Shown: positions 1 through 12,881 of the stretch, one piece after another
How the letters are laid out: each line of letters begins with the position of its first letter
Position numbering within the stretch: the stretch's first letter is position 1
Source of the DNA: Siphonodentalium dalli
Taxonomy: Eukaryota > Mollusca > Scaphopoda > Gadilida > Siphonodentaliidae
Direction of reading: 5' to 3'
DNA: 64,000 nucleotides
Assembly (NCBI GenBank): GCA_032622095.1
Contig: CP136066.1
Coordinates: 171,675,164 to 171,739,163, forward strand
Translations under genes and position numbers: made by a program
Notes under the pieces: model-generated
Database searches by the model: none
What the model was told of the DNA's origin: nothing
Seen by the model: only the letters and a program-made list of their open reading frames with translations

Positions 1-179
1 ATTCATCTTCTGCAGCTTCTCCACTAGAAGATGAAAAAATTATTAAACATTATAAAGACTCAGTATGTAAACATGTTGGCGGAAGCACATGTTCACAGAT
101 ATATCATGTTAATGAAGAAACAAGTCAGAACTCAGCTCTGACAAAGGAAAACCTTTCAATCAATAAACTGTTCAGAAGT

Positions 180-1360
180 TAGAAAGGCGATTAAAAAATT
201 AAAAGTCAATAAGTCAGGAGGCCCAGATTTGGTTTTGAACGAATTCATAAAGAATGGTGCAGAAATCATGATGCTATCTCTAGTAAAACTATTCAATAAA
301 ATCCTTGATTCTGGGTGTTTTCCCACAATCTTGGAACATTTCTTTATTAACCTCAATTTACAAATCTGGTGACCCATGCGATTGCAACAATTATAGAGGA
401 ATTAGTATTTCAAGTTGTATTGGAAAATTATTCACAAACATTCTACAAAATAGACTCAGTGACTTCCTCGAGGAAAATATCCTCTCCCATAATCATATAG
501 GTTTCAGAAAAAACTGCAGAACAAGTGACCACATTTTTGTCATGAGATCTCTAATCAATAAATATGTAAGAAAGCAGAAAAAAGAATTGTTTGTAACTTT
601 CGTTGATTTCAGGAAAGCTTTTGACAGTGTATGGAGACCATATCTGTTTCAAAAACTGTTGACAAATGGTATTGAACGTAAATTTTACGATTTATTAATT
701 GACATGTATTCAAATACGGTATTTTCTGTGAAACTAGAGAATGGTTTCAGTGAACCATTCTCTGCGAATTTAGGAGTGAAGCAGGGCGACAGCCTTGGTC
801 CCACTTTATTTAATTTGTTCATTGATGATATAAACAAATATATTGGCAATGACGATCAGGAACCAGTCACATTAAATATGACAAAAATGAATCACTTGTT
901 ATATGCAGATGATCTACATGTACATGTAGTTCTTATCTCTGAATCTGCGGATGGACTTCAGAAATGTTTAGACTCCCTTCAGATCTACTGCACTGAATGG
1001 AAACTTGAGGTGAATGTTGCAAAGACAAAAACAATGGTTTTCTCCAACAACTCTGCTCAATTTGACAATATTAACTTTAATTTTGGACCAATAAACATTG
1101 ACAGGGTTTCAGAATATAAATATTTGGGCATTCTTTTCCACGAAAGTGGAAGCCTGGAAGCTGCTGGAAAAAACCTTTCAGAAATAGCAAGGAAAGCATA
1201 TTATGCAATAAAAACTAAACTCAAGGACCATCCCAATTTATCAGTTAAAACATGGATGAAAATTATAAATACTATGATATTACCCATACTAACTTATGCA
1301 TCTGAGGTATGGTTTGCAGATTTCACTGTCAACCTGAATTCATTCAAGAACATATTTTGA
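180..1360 (+). pseudogene. Reverse transcriptase domain of the LINE
   Basis: It would make a cDNA copy of the element RNA at a nicked target. Translation from about 170 reads SEVRKAIKKLKVNKSGGPD, a typical RT finger motif, then shifts frame near 320-335 into the long open frame with the palm motifs and YADD. The open frame ends at 1360 with a frameshift; the homologous continuation is in another frame from 1309. The ATG at 305 is not a true start, since homology begins upstream of it. Confidence 0.85.
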
Positions 1361-2118
1361 TAAAATACTCTCTCATACTGAAAGACATTTTAGGAGTCCA
1401 TGGTAAGGCTACTAATCTTGCTGTATATTCAGAAGTGGGATATATTCCTGTATGTCTTAAAATGTATAATTCAATGTTCAAATACTATAAAAGAATTATG
1501 GTTATTAAGAGACTTGATGACACATCTCACCATCACCTATTAATAGAAGCATTCAATGAAGACATACTAGTAGCAGGCAATTATAATAAGTCCTGGTTTA
1601 GGTCATTTAGACCAGTTGAAAAATATATCAAGAAAAAACTAAGTGAGTGTGATGAAACACATTTCCAAAATCTAATTGAAAAAACATACAGAGATTCAGT
1701 TGAGAAGGAGTTGAATAGAATAAGGAAATCACAAGAAGGGAAACTAAGATTTTATGCCACAATTTGTTATGACAGTAATTTAAAAGAGAATTTAACTTTT
1801 AATATTCCAAAACATCTCAGAAAAGAACTTACAAAGTTGAGAATCAGTGCTCATATCTTACATATACATGTAGATACGGGCAGATATACAGTTCCGATAA
1901 CAAAAGTAGAAAAAAGAACTTGTGCTTTTTGTGTAACTGAAAAAGAAGATGAATCTCACTTCCTGAGTAAATTCCCAACTTATAATAACATTAGATACAT
2001 ATTTCATATCGGTGGTATGAGATATGATCTCAAGTCTCTTCTCAACCATAACTCAAAATATGCAACAAATCAAATTTGCCTATATATAAAGCAGTCCTTA
2101 GAAAAACGAAAAATCTAA
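1309..2118 (+). pseudogene. C-terminal part of LINE ORF2 (thumb/connection and Cys-His tail)
   Basis: This continues the RT polyprotein in a different frame. It has the usual post-RT region (LKDILGVHGKATNLAVYSE) and a terminal CxxC...ESH...YNNIR motif seen at the end of many LINE ORF2 proteins. The terminal cysteine usually found just before the final proline appears replaced (KFPTY). There is no separate start; it is split from the RT part by an indel near 1340-1360. Confidence 0.8.
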
Positions 2119-2385
2119 TTTATTATCACCTCAGAAAAACCTCTCTGATACATGTATCAGTGTAACTTTAAAGATTACGTCACTTATATAAATAACTTCT
2201 GATAACATATAACCCACAACACTAGTATATTTAATCCATATAAATATCCTAAATATCGGTTGTGTTTACTATGTCTATATTTATTTATTTTTTAATCTTC
2301 ATTAATGTAATATTATTATTGTTTATTATTGGATAACAGCTACCGGTATATTGGCTTTCCGAATAAAATATTGAATTGAAATTAT

Positions 2386-3149
2386 TTATCATATTTTCAT
2401 GCACAAGTAATTCATTGTAACGTATCTTATTGGACATTGCATAAAAAATAACGATTAAAAAAAACTGTCTGCAATATAATATTAAAATCTAATATTTTAT
2501 ATAATTGAAGATGATTACTTTTTTTTCTCAATCACTATTTCTGCTGTGATGTCTAGTAACTTTGACCAGTCTGTTTGGAATGCAGATTATTGAACAAGCT
2601 ATGAGTTCCGTACATGTAGTTTGAATGATTTAGCCGCTATAAATTAGCTTTGCAGATAATCTCTGTATTATGAGTCATTTATGACATCACAGAGCACAAA
2701 TACATGTTTCATGATTGACAGAATGATACATGTATCTCCTTTCGTTTTCATTCTCATGGGTGCTATCTGAAAGGAACTGAAAGGGATACGTCCAGGATCA
2801 ACTTTTGTAATATATGTTGTACGGCTGGATTTAACGTAGATATAGTAACTCCAACACACAAATTAAAGGGTTAATAATGTGTATTTAAAATAAAGGCATC
2901 AACATAATAATCATATCACAGCAGTCAGTATTAAAAACCATTAAAGATACTCCATAAAATGAAATCTGCATTTCATTATATATATCTAGAATTGTTATCC
3001 AAAATACTACGTCTGACCATTTCGAAAACTAATTAGTGACTGCCCCCCCCCCCCCCCCCCAGACCACGCTAATTTTCCCGCCAGTAACAGGTGAGTGCTA
3101 ATCAGAGTGCAGGTGACACTATCGTTCATACTCTCACGCGCATACACAC
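2386..3149. other. Intergenic, no gene seen
   Basis: AT-rich sequence without a supported exon or RNA gene. It holds an 18-C homopolymer at 3043-3060. The small open frames here are not supported by composition or homology. Confidence 0.5.
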
Positions 3150-3523
3150 CAGGGGCGCCGGAAGAGGGGGGGCAGAGGGGGCAGCTGACCCCCCTGCCCT
3201 TGACCAAGGGGGGCGAGCGGGGGCAGGACTTGCCCTATTTCTGGAGACAGAATTTTTTTTTTTTGTGTTTAATCTCGTGTTTTTATAGCAAAATGTGACT
3301 TTTTTGGTCCAAATACCACCAATTTCACAAGGAATATTAATTTTTTGTCAATTTTATCACAAAACGGCCATAAAAACCGACAAATACCTTTAAAATAGGG
3401 ATTTTTGCCACAATGAATTTATGGTTATTTTCCCGAGTTTGCGGAGAAAATGCCCTTTTTTGCGGAAAAGTGCCCTTTTTGTAGGCTCTGCCCCCCTGCC
3501 CTTGGATGCTTCCGGCGCCACTG
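3150..3523. mobile_element. Small TIR element (hAT-like MITE)
   Basis: The left end CAGGGGCGCCGGAAG and right end CTTCCGGCGCCACTG are inverted copies about 374 bp apart, with GC-rich subterminal CCCTGCCCTTG motifs inside both ends. ACACAC flanks both sides, so a target duplication is possible but falls in a simple repeat. The CAGxGGCG-type terminus suggests a non-autonomous hAT-like element. No coding capacity. Confidence 0.7.
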
Positions 3524-3689
3524 ACACACATTTCAGTTAACCCACAAAAAAGGCTGAAATAACAAAGCAGGATGCGCGCAAGTATCATGATACAAAACAG
3601 ATAAAAACGGCACCTATAACATATAAATGTACCATTACGTATACATGTAGCTTTGTGAGTATCTCAGGTGCAAGGAAATGGCTACTTTT

Positions 3690-4220
3690 CAATGACAACC
3701 ATCCAAATTTTCTCCCAACGGGGCGACATGACTCGTGTTGTGTGTTTCCCCAATACGGTCTCATTTCCCTTCCCCTTGCGGAAACCCTGCCCCCGTCAGA
3801 GCCTGTAATCTGTCATTTTCTGGTCAATTTTTTTTTAAACTTGGGACATATAATATATCAACTTGCGTGGGCACCTGCGATTTTTATTTCGGTCAGATTC
3901 ATTTTGGTATAGTTATTTCCATTTTTCGACATGCAGTGTAGAATCGTACATCCCGGACACATCTTTTGTCTGAGCCTGTATTCCGTCATTTTCCAGTCAT
4001 TTTTTTTTAAACTTGGCACAGATTTCAACCATCATCGGAACCTGCATACCTGCGATTTTAAGTTCAGCGGGAGTCATTTTGGCGGAGTTGTTGATATTTT
4101 TCAACATAGAATCGTACATTCTGGGATAACGATAGTCATTTACTTTATGTCACGGATTCGCTGGAAGTCATTCTCCAATGCGTCGATTAAGAGGAAAGAA
4201 TCCTCTGCGGGTTCATAAAC
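3690..4220 (+). repeat. Diverged two-unit repeat related to 42.7-43.1 kb
   Basis: Two similar units, about 3790-3960 and 3960-4130, each contain a T-run followed by AAACTTGG and a CCTGCGATTTT motif. The same arrangement (AACTTGGCA, CCTGTGCACCTGCGATTATG) occurs at 42.7-43.1 kb, so this is a dispersed tandem-core repeat. The open frames across it are incidental. Confidence 0.5.
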
Positions 4221-5264
4221 TCTGGAGAAATCACCAGAAACAAGGTGTGAAAAATCGGGAGTTGAAAACATGCGGAAACGTAAACCGGATATAGCTTTTA
4301 AAATCTGTTTCCTAATTACCTATTATAAGTTTTAGAAAGGGAAAACGGAAAAGGTTTCCGACATCACGATTCTGTGAAAAGGGAGATAATCGCGGATAAA
4401 AGTAAACAAAATGGACGCTTCTTGAAAGAAGACAGACACTAGAAATCACGAATTTTAACAAAGTTAGATGCTTTTTTGAATTTGTATCTCATTACTCACA
4501 GTCTAAAGACTATTGGCTATTTATCTTATGTTGAAAACTATATTATTGACCGACAATCATCACTTTTGTTTGTCATAAAGTAAAAGTGAAATGCATGCTC
4601 GGACAAGTTTATTTTCAAAATCTGATATTTGGATTCGGTTGTAGTTGTACACTGGTGGCTGGACTGGTGTATGATGAACTCAGTAGTCATTGCATTCATA
4701 CTGGAATTCAGTATGGAATCATATATTACTTTTACTGTCTTTAGTGTCATCAATCACATAGCAGCCCCAATAACACCACAGGAGTTTGTCAAAATGATAA
4801 TAAATAATACTAGTAATACAGTAAATACTAACTAATAGTAATATTAAATATTTATTATTTACAAACAGAAATACGTACATCATGTATAATAAAAGACAAG
4901 GACTAACTAGAGGATTAATATGATTACGTCAGTACGTATGGACAACCCAAAACACGTACGTCCATCTATAAAATGATAAATGTATGTTTTATATGAGTGC
5001 CTGTATTTCTGGCCAACTTGGGATATACGAATCACGATCACGCCAGTGCGTATGGACCGTAGGACGGCGACATATCACCCTATGTCCAAAGGTTCGCTAT
5101 TCCCAAGGTTCATTATACCGAAATTTCGCTATTCCCAAGGTTCTCTATATTCCTCAATATTCAGAAGGTTTTTATAACTTGTTATTTTGAAGTTTCATTC
5201 TATTATCTATATTCTAAAGTATTGAGAGGGTTCTTTATTATAAGACTCTTTTTATGAAGGAAAT
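4221..5264. other. Intergenic, no gene seen
   Basis: No supported exon. There is an AAGGGAGATAA motif near 4379. From 5085 a set of CTATTCCCAAGGTTC-like motifs is repeated, with inverted counterparts near 5555-5625 (AACCTTCGGAAT), suggesting a decayed inverted-repeat element across 5.08-5.63 kb. Confidence 0.4.
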
Positions 5265-5268
5265 AACT

Positions 5269-5545
5269 TAAAGGTACTCAATCCGATAAGACGCTGCTAA
5301 ATTACTCTTTCTTTGGCTTCGGTGGGAAAAAAATATTTGATTAGTGTCGAACCCACCCATCAAAGCTCAGAGTAATTAGATATCGATCTTTGCAGTTTGC
5401 TATTTTTATTGTTTCTGGGCCTAATCGTGCCAGGACGAGGTCAAACGGGCGGTCTTCCAGATAAAGATGGATAACTGTAAAATCGTGGTAATAATAACTA
5501 CTTGGTATTAGAGTTGTCCATCTTTTCTGGTTAAATACGCCCATA
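5269..5545. repeat. Truncated copy of the 6174-6614 MITE
   Basis: It begins AAAGGTACTCAATCCGAT and keeps the following ATCAAAGCTCAGAGT block found in the full copy at 6174-6614, but lacks the right terminus. Confidence 0.6.
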
Positions 5546-5744
5546 ATAGCATACCTTCAGAATAGCGAACCTTCTTAATAAGAACCTTTGGAATAGCGAC
5601 CCTTCGGAATATGGAACCTTCGGAATAATAAACTGATCCTGTATGAAGAGCCCATGACACGTCCATCAATAAATGTATACATGTTTCATGGGACTGTTTA
5701 TATATACATATTTATATAAGACTGGAGTAAAGTTGAGACCAACA

Positions 5745-5870
5745 TGTCTTTGTTAATATTGGTGCTCAGATTTCAACGAAATTTGGTGTGGTGACTCAGG
5801 GTGCCCTGGCAGAGTGTATAATGGCGTTAGTTTTTCTAAATTTTTATTTAAACAAATTTAAATAAATAAA
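5745..5870. repeat. Dispersed repeat shared with 40.26-40.39 kb
   Basis: The block AACGAAATTTGGTGTGGTG...CCCTGGCAGA matches a block near 40310-40345 (AACCAAATTTGGTGTGGTG...CCCTGGCGGA). At 40.24 kb that block follows a Helitron-like TCTATATATATAAAA start. Confidence 0.5.
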
Positions 5871-6173
5871 AAAAATATGAACATATGTGAATATTTAGGT
5901 ACAAATAAACCTATCTGCACGAGAATATGTTGCAGCACCAGATATAGAGGAATGTGGGAATGTGGGCCACAGTTAGACATGGGTCAGAGTGAGATATTGC
6001 CTCTAACATTTCTCTAATTTCCAGACCAATATCCATGGCGCCAGTCAAGAGATATTAGCCATATAGCACATGTTACTATATTTCTTCAAAATGCAATCAT
6101 CAGGTGGAGGTTGAATCTGGCCAAGCAACCAATGTTCAAGGCAAAATTATTTTATTTAATTTTTGCAATTTTA

Positions 6174-6614
6174 AAGGTACTCAATCCGAATTAACCCTCG
6201 CAGATTACTATTTCCTTGACTTCGGAGGTGAAAAATATTTGATTCAAGTCGAGGAACCCACAACATCAAAGCTCAGAGTGATCAGATACCGATTTTAAAA
6301 ATCTATCATTTTAATTTTACGTGGCCCAGCAAACAGCAGACGAGAATACTTTCTCTGACCAAATTGCAGATGGAGATGGATAACTCTAAAATCAACTGGT
6401 TTTTTTTGTGTGTGTCAGATGTTTGACAAACCAGCAATTTTCGTTGAGCAAAAAGTTGATAAATTACAGGTTTTTGTCAATTTTATGCCATAATTGACTG
6501 CAGTTAGCATTATTTTCGAGCAATTAATTCTGTCAACTGAAGCGGCATTTCAAAAAATCTTCTTGTTGTTGGAATCTGATGATATGGGGACTATTGATTC
6601 GGATTGAGGACCTT
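6174..6614. mobile_element. MITE with about 20-bp TIRs
   Basis: Left terminus AAGGTACTCAATCCGAAT is inverted at the right end (ATTCGGATTGAGGACCTT), 441 bp apart. No transposase is encoded; the 64-codon open frame through it is incidental. A partial copy lies at 5269-5545. Confidence 0.75.
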
Positions 6615-7404
6615 CAAGGGAAAAATATCTTTATTGGATAAATTTACATATAATACTGAATACATTTTTATGAAAACGGGGATTTATTGCATATTTCACA
6701 TAGCCACATCTGATTTATTTATAGAGGTTTATGTATGCTTGACTTTCAGCGATTTACATGGATGGGACACAATGACTCAATGAGACATAATTTATGGCAC
6801 TGGTATGATCCAACTTCAGTAGATGACAGGCACTTCGAAAAGGAATGAGATAATTTGCCAAATGACTATTGTTTTGGGGCTAAATAATTTAGATCAAACA
6901 AACTGATGTCATTGTGCAATAGTGGTATGTTCGGTGTGTTTCCTATACAGTTACTACTTATGGGTAACCCCTTCTGTGAAGTAGGTGATGAGAAACAAGT
7001 ATTAAGGGTGGTCCCAGCTCGAGATTGCATGCTTGTTCATGAATTTTGTGAGCTTATATCGTACTCTCAGATGTCTAAGCATTGTGATGGTCAATAATAG
7101 TGATAGCGGAGACCTAGACTGAAATTAACAATATTGATGGAAATTTTATTCTATTTAATTCTATTTCAATTTAATTCTATATATGTCTCTATGCGAAAAA
7201 ACTTAATGATCGTTGAGAATTTTATCTGAAATTACTAATCATGCGGCACATGCTGACACTATTGTTAGGCATTTGATAGTATATACACATTTTAATAATT
7301 GCCCAGGAGGAATGACATTAGTATGAGGGACGCAAAGGAAATCCACCACAAAGTCATTTAAATCTTGCTATTTCAAAGTTGGATCTTCACATTCTATGAC
7401 ACAC
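6615..7404. other. Intergenic, no gene seen
   Basis: AT-rich, without a supported gene. A 63-codon open frame near 6906 has no recognisable motif. Confidence 0.4.
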
Positions 7405-7408
7405 ATTA

Positions 7409-8859
7409 TTAACTCTTTCGCTGCCAAACGCGCATTTTTGTGAACTTCGGAGACGCTGCCAATCGCGCATTTTTGCGAATTTGGTATGTAGTCTAATGTA
7501 TGGGATATAACTCTATTCTTTCCGGCATGTTTGACAGTGTACAATGTATTTATCTGTAGTACTGTTGCGCGCGAACAATTTAAAGCGACAATGTCCTCAA
7601 GGACATGCTATTTCTGACGTTATGGGAGTACAGTCAGAGCCGGAATATTGCGTCATTGTTGTTAGCACGTGGTTATCAGTCGAAAATGGCTGCTCGCAAA
7701 AGACTCAGGACTGAAGAAGTTATTGTTATTACCTCTATACTCTAATGATCGAGGGGCGCCTGCGGCGCATAAGATACTTATACCTATATATTATTTATGT
7801 GGGCAGTAGCCTCTATAGGGGCGCCTGCGGCGCATAAGATACTATGGGTGGCGGTATGGGGTGGTGGGTGGGTAACTAACCTTTATACTATAATGATCGA
7901 GAGGCACCTGCGGCGCATAAGATAATTATACCTATTATTTATGTGGGCAGTAGCTTCTATAGGGGCCCCTGCGGTGCCCAAGATACTATGGGTGGCGAGA
8001 TAGGGTGGCGGGTGGGTAACTAACCTCTATACTCTAATGATCAAGGGTCGCCTGCGGCGCATAAGATACTTATACCTATTATTTATAATACACCTTTACT
8101 GGTTTTGAACAACCCTTGTCTATTGTATCGTTTTCCAGTGGTGATAACAGGCAAGTAAATCAATAATGCTGGTGAGTTGACCATGCGTACGCCCGCGTGA
8201 CCCATATAATTCACATAAATCATTGTAAAACCCAATTTTCCTGAAATTCAAGATGGCCACCAAGATCTCGTGACTTATAAGGGGCGGAGCAGGGTCATAT
8301 GTCCCCATGCAGGTATATATACATATGGGTATGGTTATATATATATATCTATATTTGGAATTGTACCTATCAGGGAATATTCAAGCAACAAAAGCACGAA
8401 CTCAACAAAGTGCGCCATTGTATCCCATTTTGCTACAAATAGGTGGCAACTTGCATAAATCCAAAATGGACGCCAAGGTCACGTGATCTATTTTATGTCC
8501 AAAGTGGGTTCATATAGGTAGCTCCCGTGTACCTTACTGTTGGACATCGTATAATTGGGTTGAAAATTAGAAAACAAACAACACACCCATTCATACCCAC
8601 ACAAAATGTACATATACAGGCAAATAGCCACTAATCCAAGATGGCCACCAATGTCACGTGACCTTGGTGGGCGTGTCCACGGTGGCATTCGACAGGGTAT
8701 ACCTATGTCTATATACATGTGAAGTTTCAACTAATTATATTAGAAACTGCTTGAGATATAATGTATTACCCATATATACATGAAATACATGGATATATGT
8801 ACAGGATGCGTGGCACTGGGGGGTAAGTCTGTGGTGGCGGGTGGCAGCGAAAGAGTTAA
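7409..8859. mobile_element. TTAA-flanked TIR element (piggyBac-like, non-autonomous)
   Basis: TTAA followed by CTCTTTCGCTGCC at the left is mirrored by GGCAGCGAAAGAG followed by TTAA at the right, giving a 1.45-kb element. TTAA target sites are characteristic of piggyBac and a few other superfamilies. Subterminal CAAACGCGCA and CAATCGCGCA motifs repeat inside the left end. There is no transposase; the interior carries a short tandem array (7728-8090) and fragments with AAGATGGCCACCAA and CACGTGAC motifs. Confidence 0.8.
7728..8090 (+). repeat. Tandem repeat, about 140-150 bp period
   Basis: About two and a half units, each starting near CTCTATACTCTAATGATC (7733, 7887 variant, 8027) and containing two GGCGCCTGCGGCGCATAAG motifs that are themselves partly palindromic (GCGCCTGCGGCGC). 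It lies inside the TTAA-flanked element. Confidence 0.7.
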
Positions 8860-10164
8860 TGAAAGGTACTTCATAATTTATTAACTGTACTAGTTACTTC
8901 CCTATCACAACAGCAAAAACTTTGTACTGGTGGAATATATCATTCTTGATGGGCATATATACATAGATATTCATGGCATGGTCTGAGAAAATGCTACTAG
9001 ATTAAACATTTATATGATTGCCTCATTAGTCATGTACATGTATAACAAGAAGGTCGTGACAGTTCAACTAAGTTGGCCTGGAATTATTATATTTAGCATA
9101 CATATTATTCCAATCCCAATGTGTCAAGTCGACAATAGCAAGTACGCAGGGCTATATTTAATAATTTTTCCAAAAATAGCCACTAGTTAATATATATGCT
9201 AGCCATGCTGGTCAAGCTCCCGCTTAATGCTTAAGGTTTAAATCGAGAACACAGTGTTAAAATCATGAATTATTTAATATGTGAGAATGCTAAAACTAAT
9301 CACCGTGCATTATAATTATTATATTTAACTTGATGTGTCCATCACAGGAAACAGAATTCATACAAACAGATGGAAAGTTGGCCCAGAAGCATATCCTCTC
9401 ACCAGTCACTGCATGAACTCTGCAGTGTGCCGAGACCAAGTGGGATTGGGAGATGTTCTTCTTTTCCTTCACTCAACAAGAAGATAAACGACTCACTTTG
9501 TTAGTCACCAATTCACTGGGCTTTACATGTTTGTTACATCTGTGTGTTGACTGCTCTGTAGATGGCTAGAATTTAATTTTGACCTGAGTCACATTCACAG
9601 TGAGTGGGTGAGGCTGAGCCTGAAGTCGTTGATAACTAAATTTACTAATCTGTAATCACTAAATTGACTAATGCAATCCTAACATTATTAGATTAGAAGG
9701 CCACATGACCGCTTTCACCGAATACTGCTTCCACAAGTTCCAGCTACGTGCTACGTTCAACGGTTCATGACTGAACTATACTGTCTATACTGAGTAAATG
9801 AGTAAATCAGTCAGCTCTAAAATGTCCATTTTCTGATTTCCTTGACCCAAGTTGAGGCTTGACCTGACAGTGTTAGATATTAACAATTATATTTACTATT
9901 TAGAGAAGTAGTTAGTTAGTAGACTGAACAATTTGCCGCTTGCAGTTGCAACTCTAAGTCTAACCAGTCCAGGTGAAAACAGACTTAAAATTGAACAATA
10001 ACAGAACAAGTCAAATCGCCGTGTTGATCAGTCTGCACAGACCAGTCCACATTTCACTCCAGTGACCTTCATTTTCATATTTTTTTCAGTCACAGATTCG
10101 TCATTGAGTTTCTTTCCGACTGACTGATTTTCACTTTTAAACTTCCAAGTTCAAAACAAGTTAT
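8860..10164. other. Intergenic, no gene seen
   Basis: AT-rich sequence with no supported exon, RNA gene or recognisable repeat boundary. Confidence 0.4.
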
Positions 10165-10480
10165 AGTGTTGTTGTAATTCTTCTTCTTTTGACTGCTTTG
10201 ACTCTAAAGTCATTCCAGTAATGGGCTCGTTGTGCTATCTTCGCTTGTGCTTTCTCGTTTGTTCTTAACGCTTACGTGCTGTGATACCGTTGTACATTTA
10301 AAATACGAGCGATAACAATTACAAGCAATTCTTGTTGTTGTTGTTCTTCTTCTTCTAACTGCTTGGACTGTAAAGTCATTCCAGTAATGGTCTCGTTGTA
10401 CTCTCTTCTCGTGTACTTTCTCGTGTGTGCTTAACTCTATGTGCTGTGATACACTTGTACAATTAAAAATACAATTTCAA
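10165..10480 (+). repeat. Tandem duplication, about 168-bp period
   Basis: The block with TTCTTCTTC, AAAGTCATTCCAGTAATGG, CTCGTTGT and GTGCTGTGATAC at about 10176-10304 recurs at about 10343-10472 with moderate divergence. No coding signal. Confidence 0.65.
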
Positions 10481-11119
10481 ATTTCGCAAATAAGAGAGCG
10501 CCACCATTTTGTAAAGAAATTACGTCATCATTTCCAACGTTGCTATGGCCTGCCAGGGGACGTAATTTTCAAACTTTAACGGTACGGAATCTGGCGAGGT
10601 TTGCCGAATGCTATGCGCCCGTGTCAGCTAAATCCACATTAAGCATTTAATTTTGATTAAGGTTGATTTTGTGTTTCAAATTTAATAGTGTTGCTATGGG
10701 GAGGCTGATCGAAGAAGAAAAATAAATTCGTTTTATTAATTTGTCAATTCTATTCCAACATGGCGGCCACCATAGGGTCCCATAGGTCTGAATCGCCCGG
10801 ATGTAAAAACAATTTTTTCATGTTGATGGGGTATAGAAATTACTGACGTCACATACGCAATACCGTAAAACAACCCTTTTGGGTTGTGATAATTATTTGA
10901 CTCGAAAAAAGGAAATGTTAAACACGTTATCGATCATTTGCGATCTCCAGATACATTGTTATTATGACTATTATACATCAATCTGACAGCCTGTCACTTA
11001 CATTTAGCATCGCATTGAATATTTCCCCATTACAACATTTGTCCAGGTGTGTTGTCGTGGGTACAGTATGCTGTCCAATCGGCGTGGACCAGTGTACATG
11101 CCTCGGTGTGTGCATTTTA
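10481..11119. other. Intergenic, no gene seen
   Basis: No supported gene. It contains CGCCACCATTTTG and AACATGGCGGCC motifs of the kind seen in DNA-transposon fragments, but no termini that I can define. Confidence 0.35.
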
Positions 11120-11161
11120 AAGACCGCTAGTGCTGGGATGGATGTCCGGATACAATTCGGT

Positions 11162-12881
11162 TACTCTCGAGTTCCGAATAATAGTACAGGTGGGAATAAT
11201 AGTACAGGCGGGAATATATTGAAAAATTAAATAATAGTACAGGGCGGAATAATAGTACAGGCGGGAATTTTTTGGAATTTCCGTATGTGATGTCCCAAAG
11301 TCACAAATGAAAATAAAAAAATGTTCCACCCAGTACTATTATTCGATAGAGTACTATTATTCGTTCCGTGAAATCTTAAACGGAAAACTGAATATTTATG
11401 TTTGCAACCATTTAATACACAATGTGACATTAACTAGTAAATGTATATGGTGTGTGTCAAGTATGTTGTTGTATCATTGAGTTGGTTGATTTATACATAT
11501 TTTATTTGGGGCGTGGCAAATAATTGTATTATACTACAAACATGTTGTTGAAGAACTCATAACATTGAACTGACAACAATACTACTAGTACTTAATAGTA
11601 TAAATGCAACCAAGGTAATAGGCAATATTAGACTAGTAGTGAGCTACAAAACAAATTTGTATGTGAAACTTCGCGAACCAGCAGGAATAACGTCTGGTTG
11701 AGTTAAAACTTTCTCAATGTTTTAACGTTGCACTGAGAAAACACCTGCTGGTTTATACATGTTGTCACTACCACGACATGGCTCAAAGAACTGAACCATT
11801 AAGGGGTTTTCTCCTGTTACACATGCAGGCAGAGAATGGTCCTCCGTGCGAATAAGAACATATGAACCAGTTTTCAACTCAAGACCGGATTCCACCACTG
11901 GCTCGTTCGGTATCAGCTCACTAGTAGTAGGAGAATCAGTAGTAGCATCATCACACGCGTCAGAATCCAAAACGTCTGGGGACTCATCATGGAGTCCTGA
12001 TGGAGACTACTTTGTGTATCAACAGTTGAATCTTAGAGGCACTCAAGTCCACGTGGATCATTTTGTAGAACAGAGAGTCTTTTCTTAATGCTCTTCCTCG
12101 CCTTTGAGTATGTATCTTTGAACTGACACATGTAGGGCATGAATAGACGTGAAGTTTCATGTCCATATAATACTTTGCCCAAATCATTAAAAAACCACCA
12201 GGCTTCCACAATTCACCGACCCCACATCAAACCCAATCTAACCCAGCGACTCTATAAATAACATGTGCGTCATACCAAGACTCGCCCACTTTTCCGATAA
12301 AATGTGGACACAGGAGTTTTTACATGCATGTATATAATTTGTATGAACTCAAATGATCATTATTTTGTTACCGGTACCTGATTACTATAATCCAACGCTA
12401 ATATTTGGGTCACTTAACTCACTATATCCATTAATATTCCCCCAATTGTTAGTATGAAACCACCAGGTAACACCATGCTCGACTGTTCAAAAAATGGAAT
12501 AACCCAGCAATTATTCCAAATAAGCACACCCTCGAAACTGAAATGTAACCCACCAACGCGGAAGAGTTTCTATAAATGAGACAAGATCGAGAATGGACTC
12601 GCTCATATTCCGATCAAGGCGGGGGGCACAGGATGTTTACTCCACGTGGTTTTGCGTTGTTCAAACATTTGACTTACCGGTGTTATTGTTTATCCGAAAT
12701 TGGCGACAATCTTCTTTCCTTGTTTCAATATGAAACGGAGAATTGACGATCTGTTCACATATCTCAATGTGCAATGTGTCGAAAATTAAATAAGCGTACA
12801 GGGGCGAATAAGCAACGTACAGGTGGGAATTTTATCGCGAAAATAATAAGCGTACATGTACGATTATTCGGAACTCGAGAG
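11162..12881. mobile_element. Probable nested inverted-repeat element inside the hAT element
   Basis: The left end TACTCTCGAGTTCCGAATAA is inverted at the right end (TTATTCGGAACTCGAGAGTA, 12862-12881). Inside the left end GGAATAATAGTACAGG-like motifs repeat four times between 11170 and 11270, with inverted copies near 11330-11366. Related TAAGCGTACAGG-type motifs recur near 12790-12830 inside the right end. Confidence 0.6.
11690..11990 (-). pseudogene. Unidentified transposon-borne ORF fragment
   Basis: A minus-strand open frame of about 82 codons has an acidic, Ser/Thr-rich start then GLELKTGSYVLIR...MVQFFEP. The GSYVLIR block resembles the small beta-barrel modules at the C-termini of several transposon-encoded proteins, but I cannot name the family. 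It lies inside the nested element, ends without a recognisable continuation, and is probably a remnant. Confidence 0.35.

Larger units (their letters stand above)
1..2385 (+). mobile_element. LINE (non-LTR retrotransposon), 5'-truncated by window edge, frameshifted
   Basis: The 3' half of a non-LTR retrotransposon. Reverse-transcriptase motifs are visible: the palm aspartate motif VDFRKAFDSVWR near 605-640, GVKQGDSLGPTLFNLF near 775-825, and the catalytic YADD at about 902-913. A C-terminal Cys/His tail (CAFC then ESHFLSKF) lies near 1920-1975. The reading frame is broken at least twice, near 320-335 and near 1340-1360, and probably once more near 170, so this copy is dead. A non-coding tail follows the last stop and ends in an AATAAA-containing, AATTGAAATT-like stretch near 2362-2385, as in LINE 3' ends. 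The clade is not assigned and the endonuclease would lie left of the window. Confidence 0.9.
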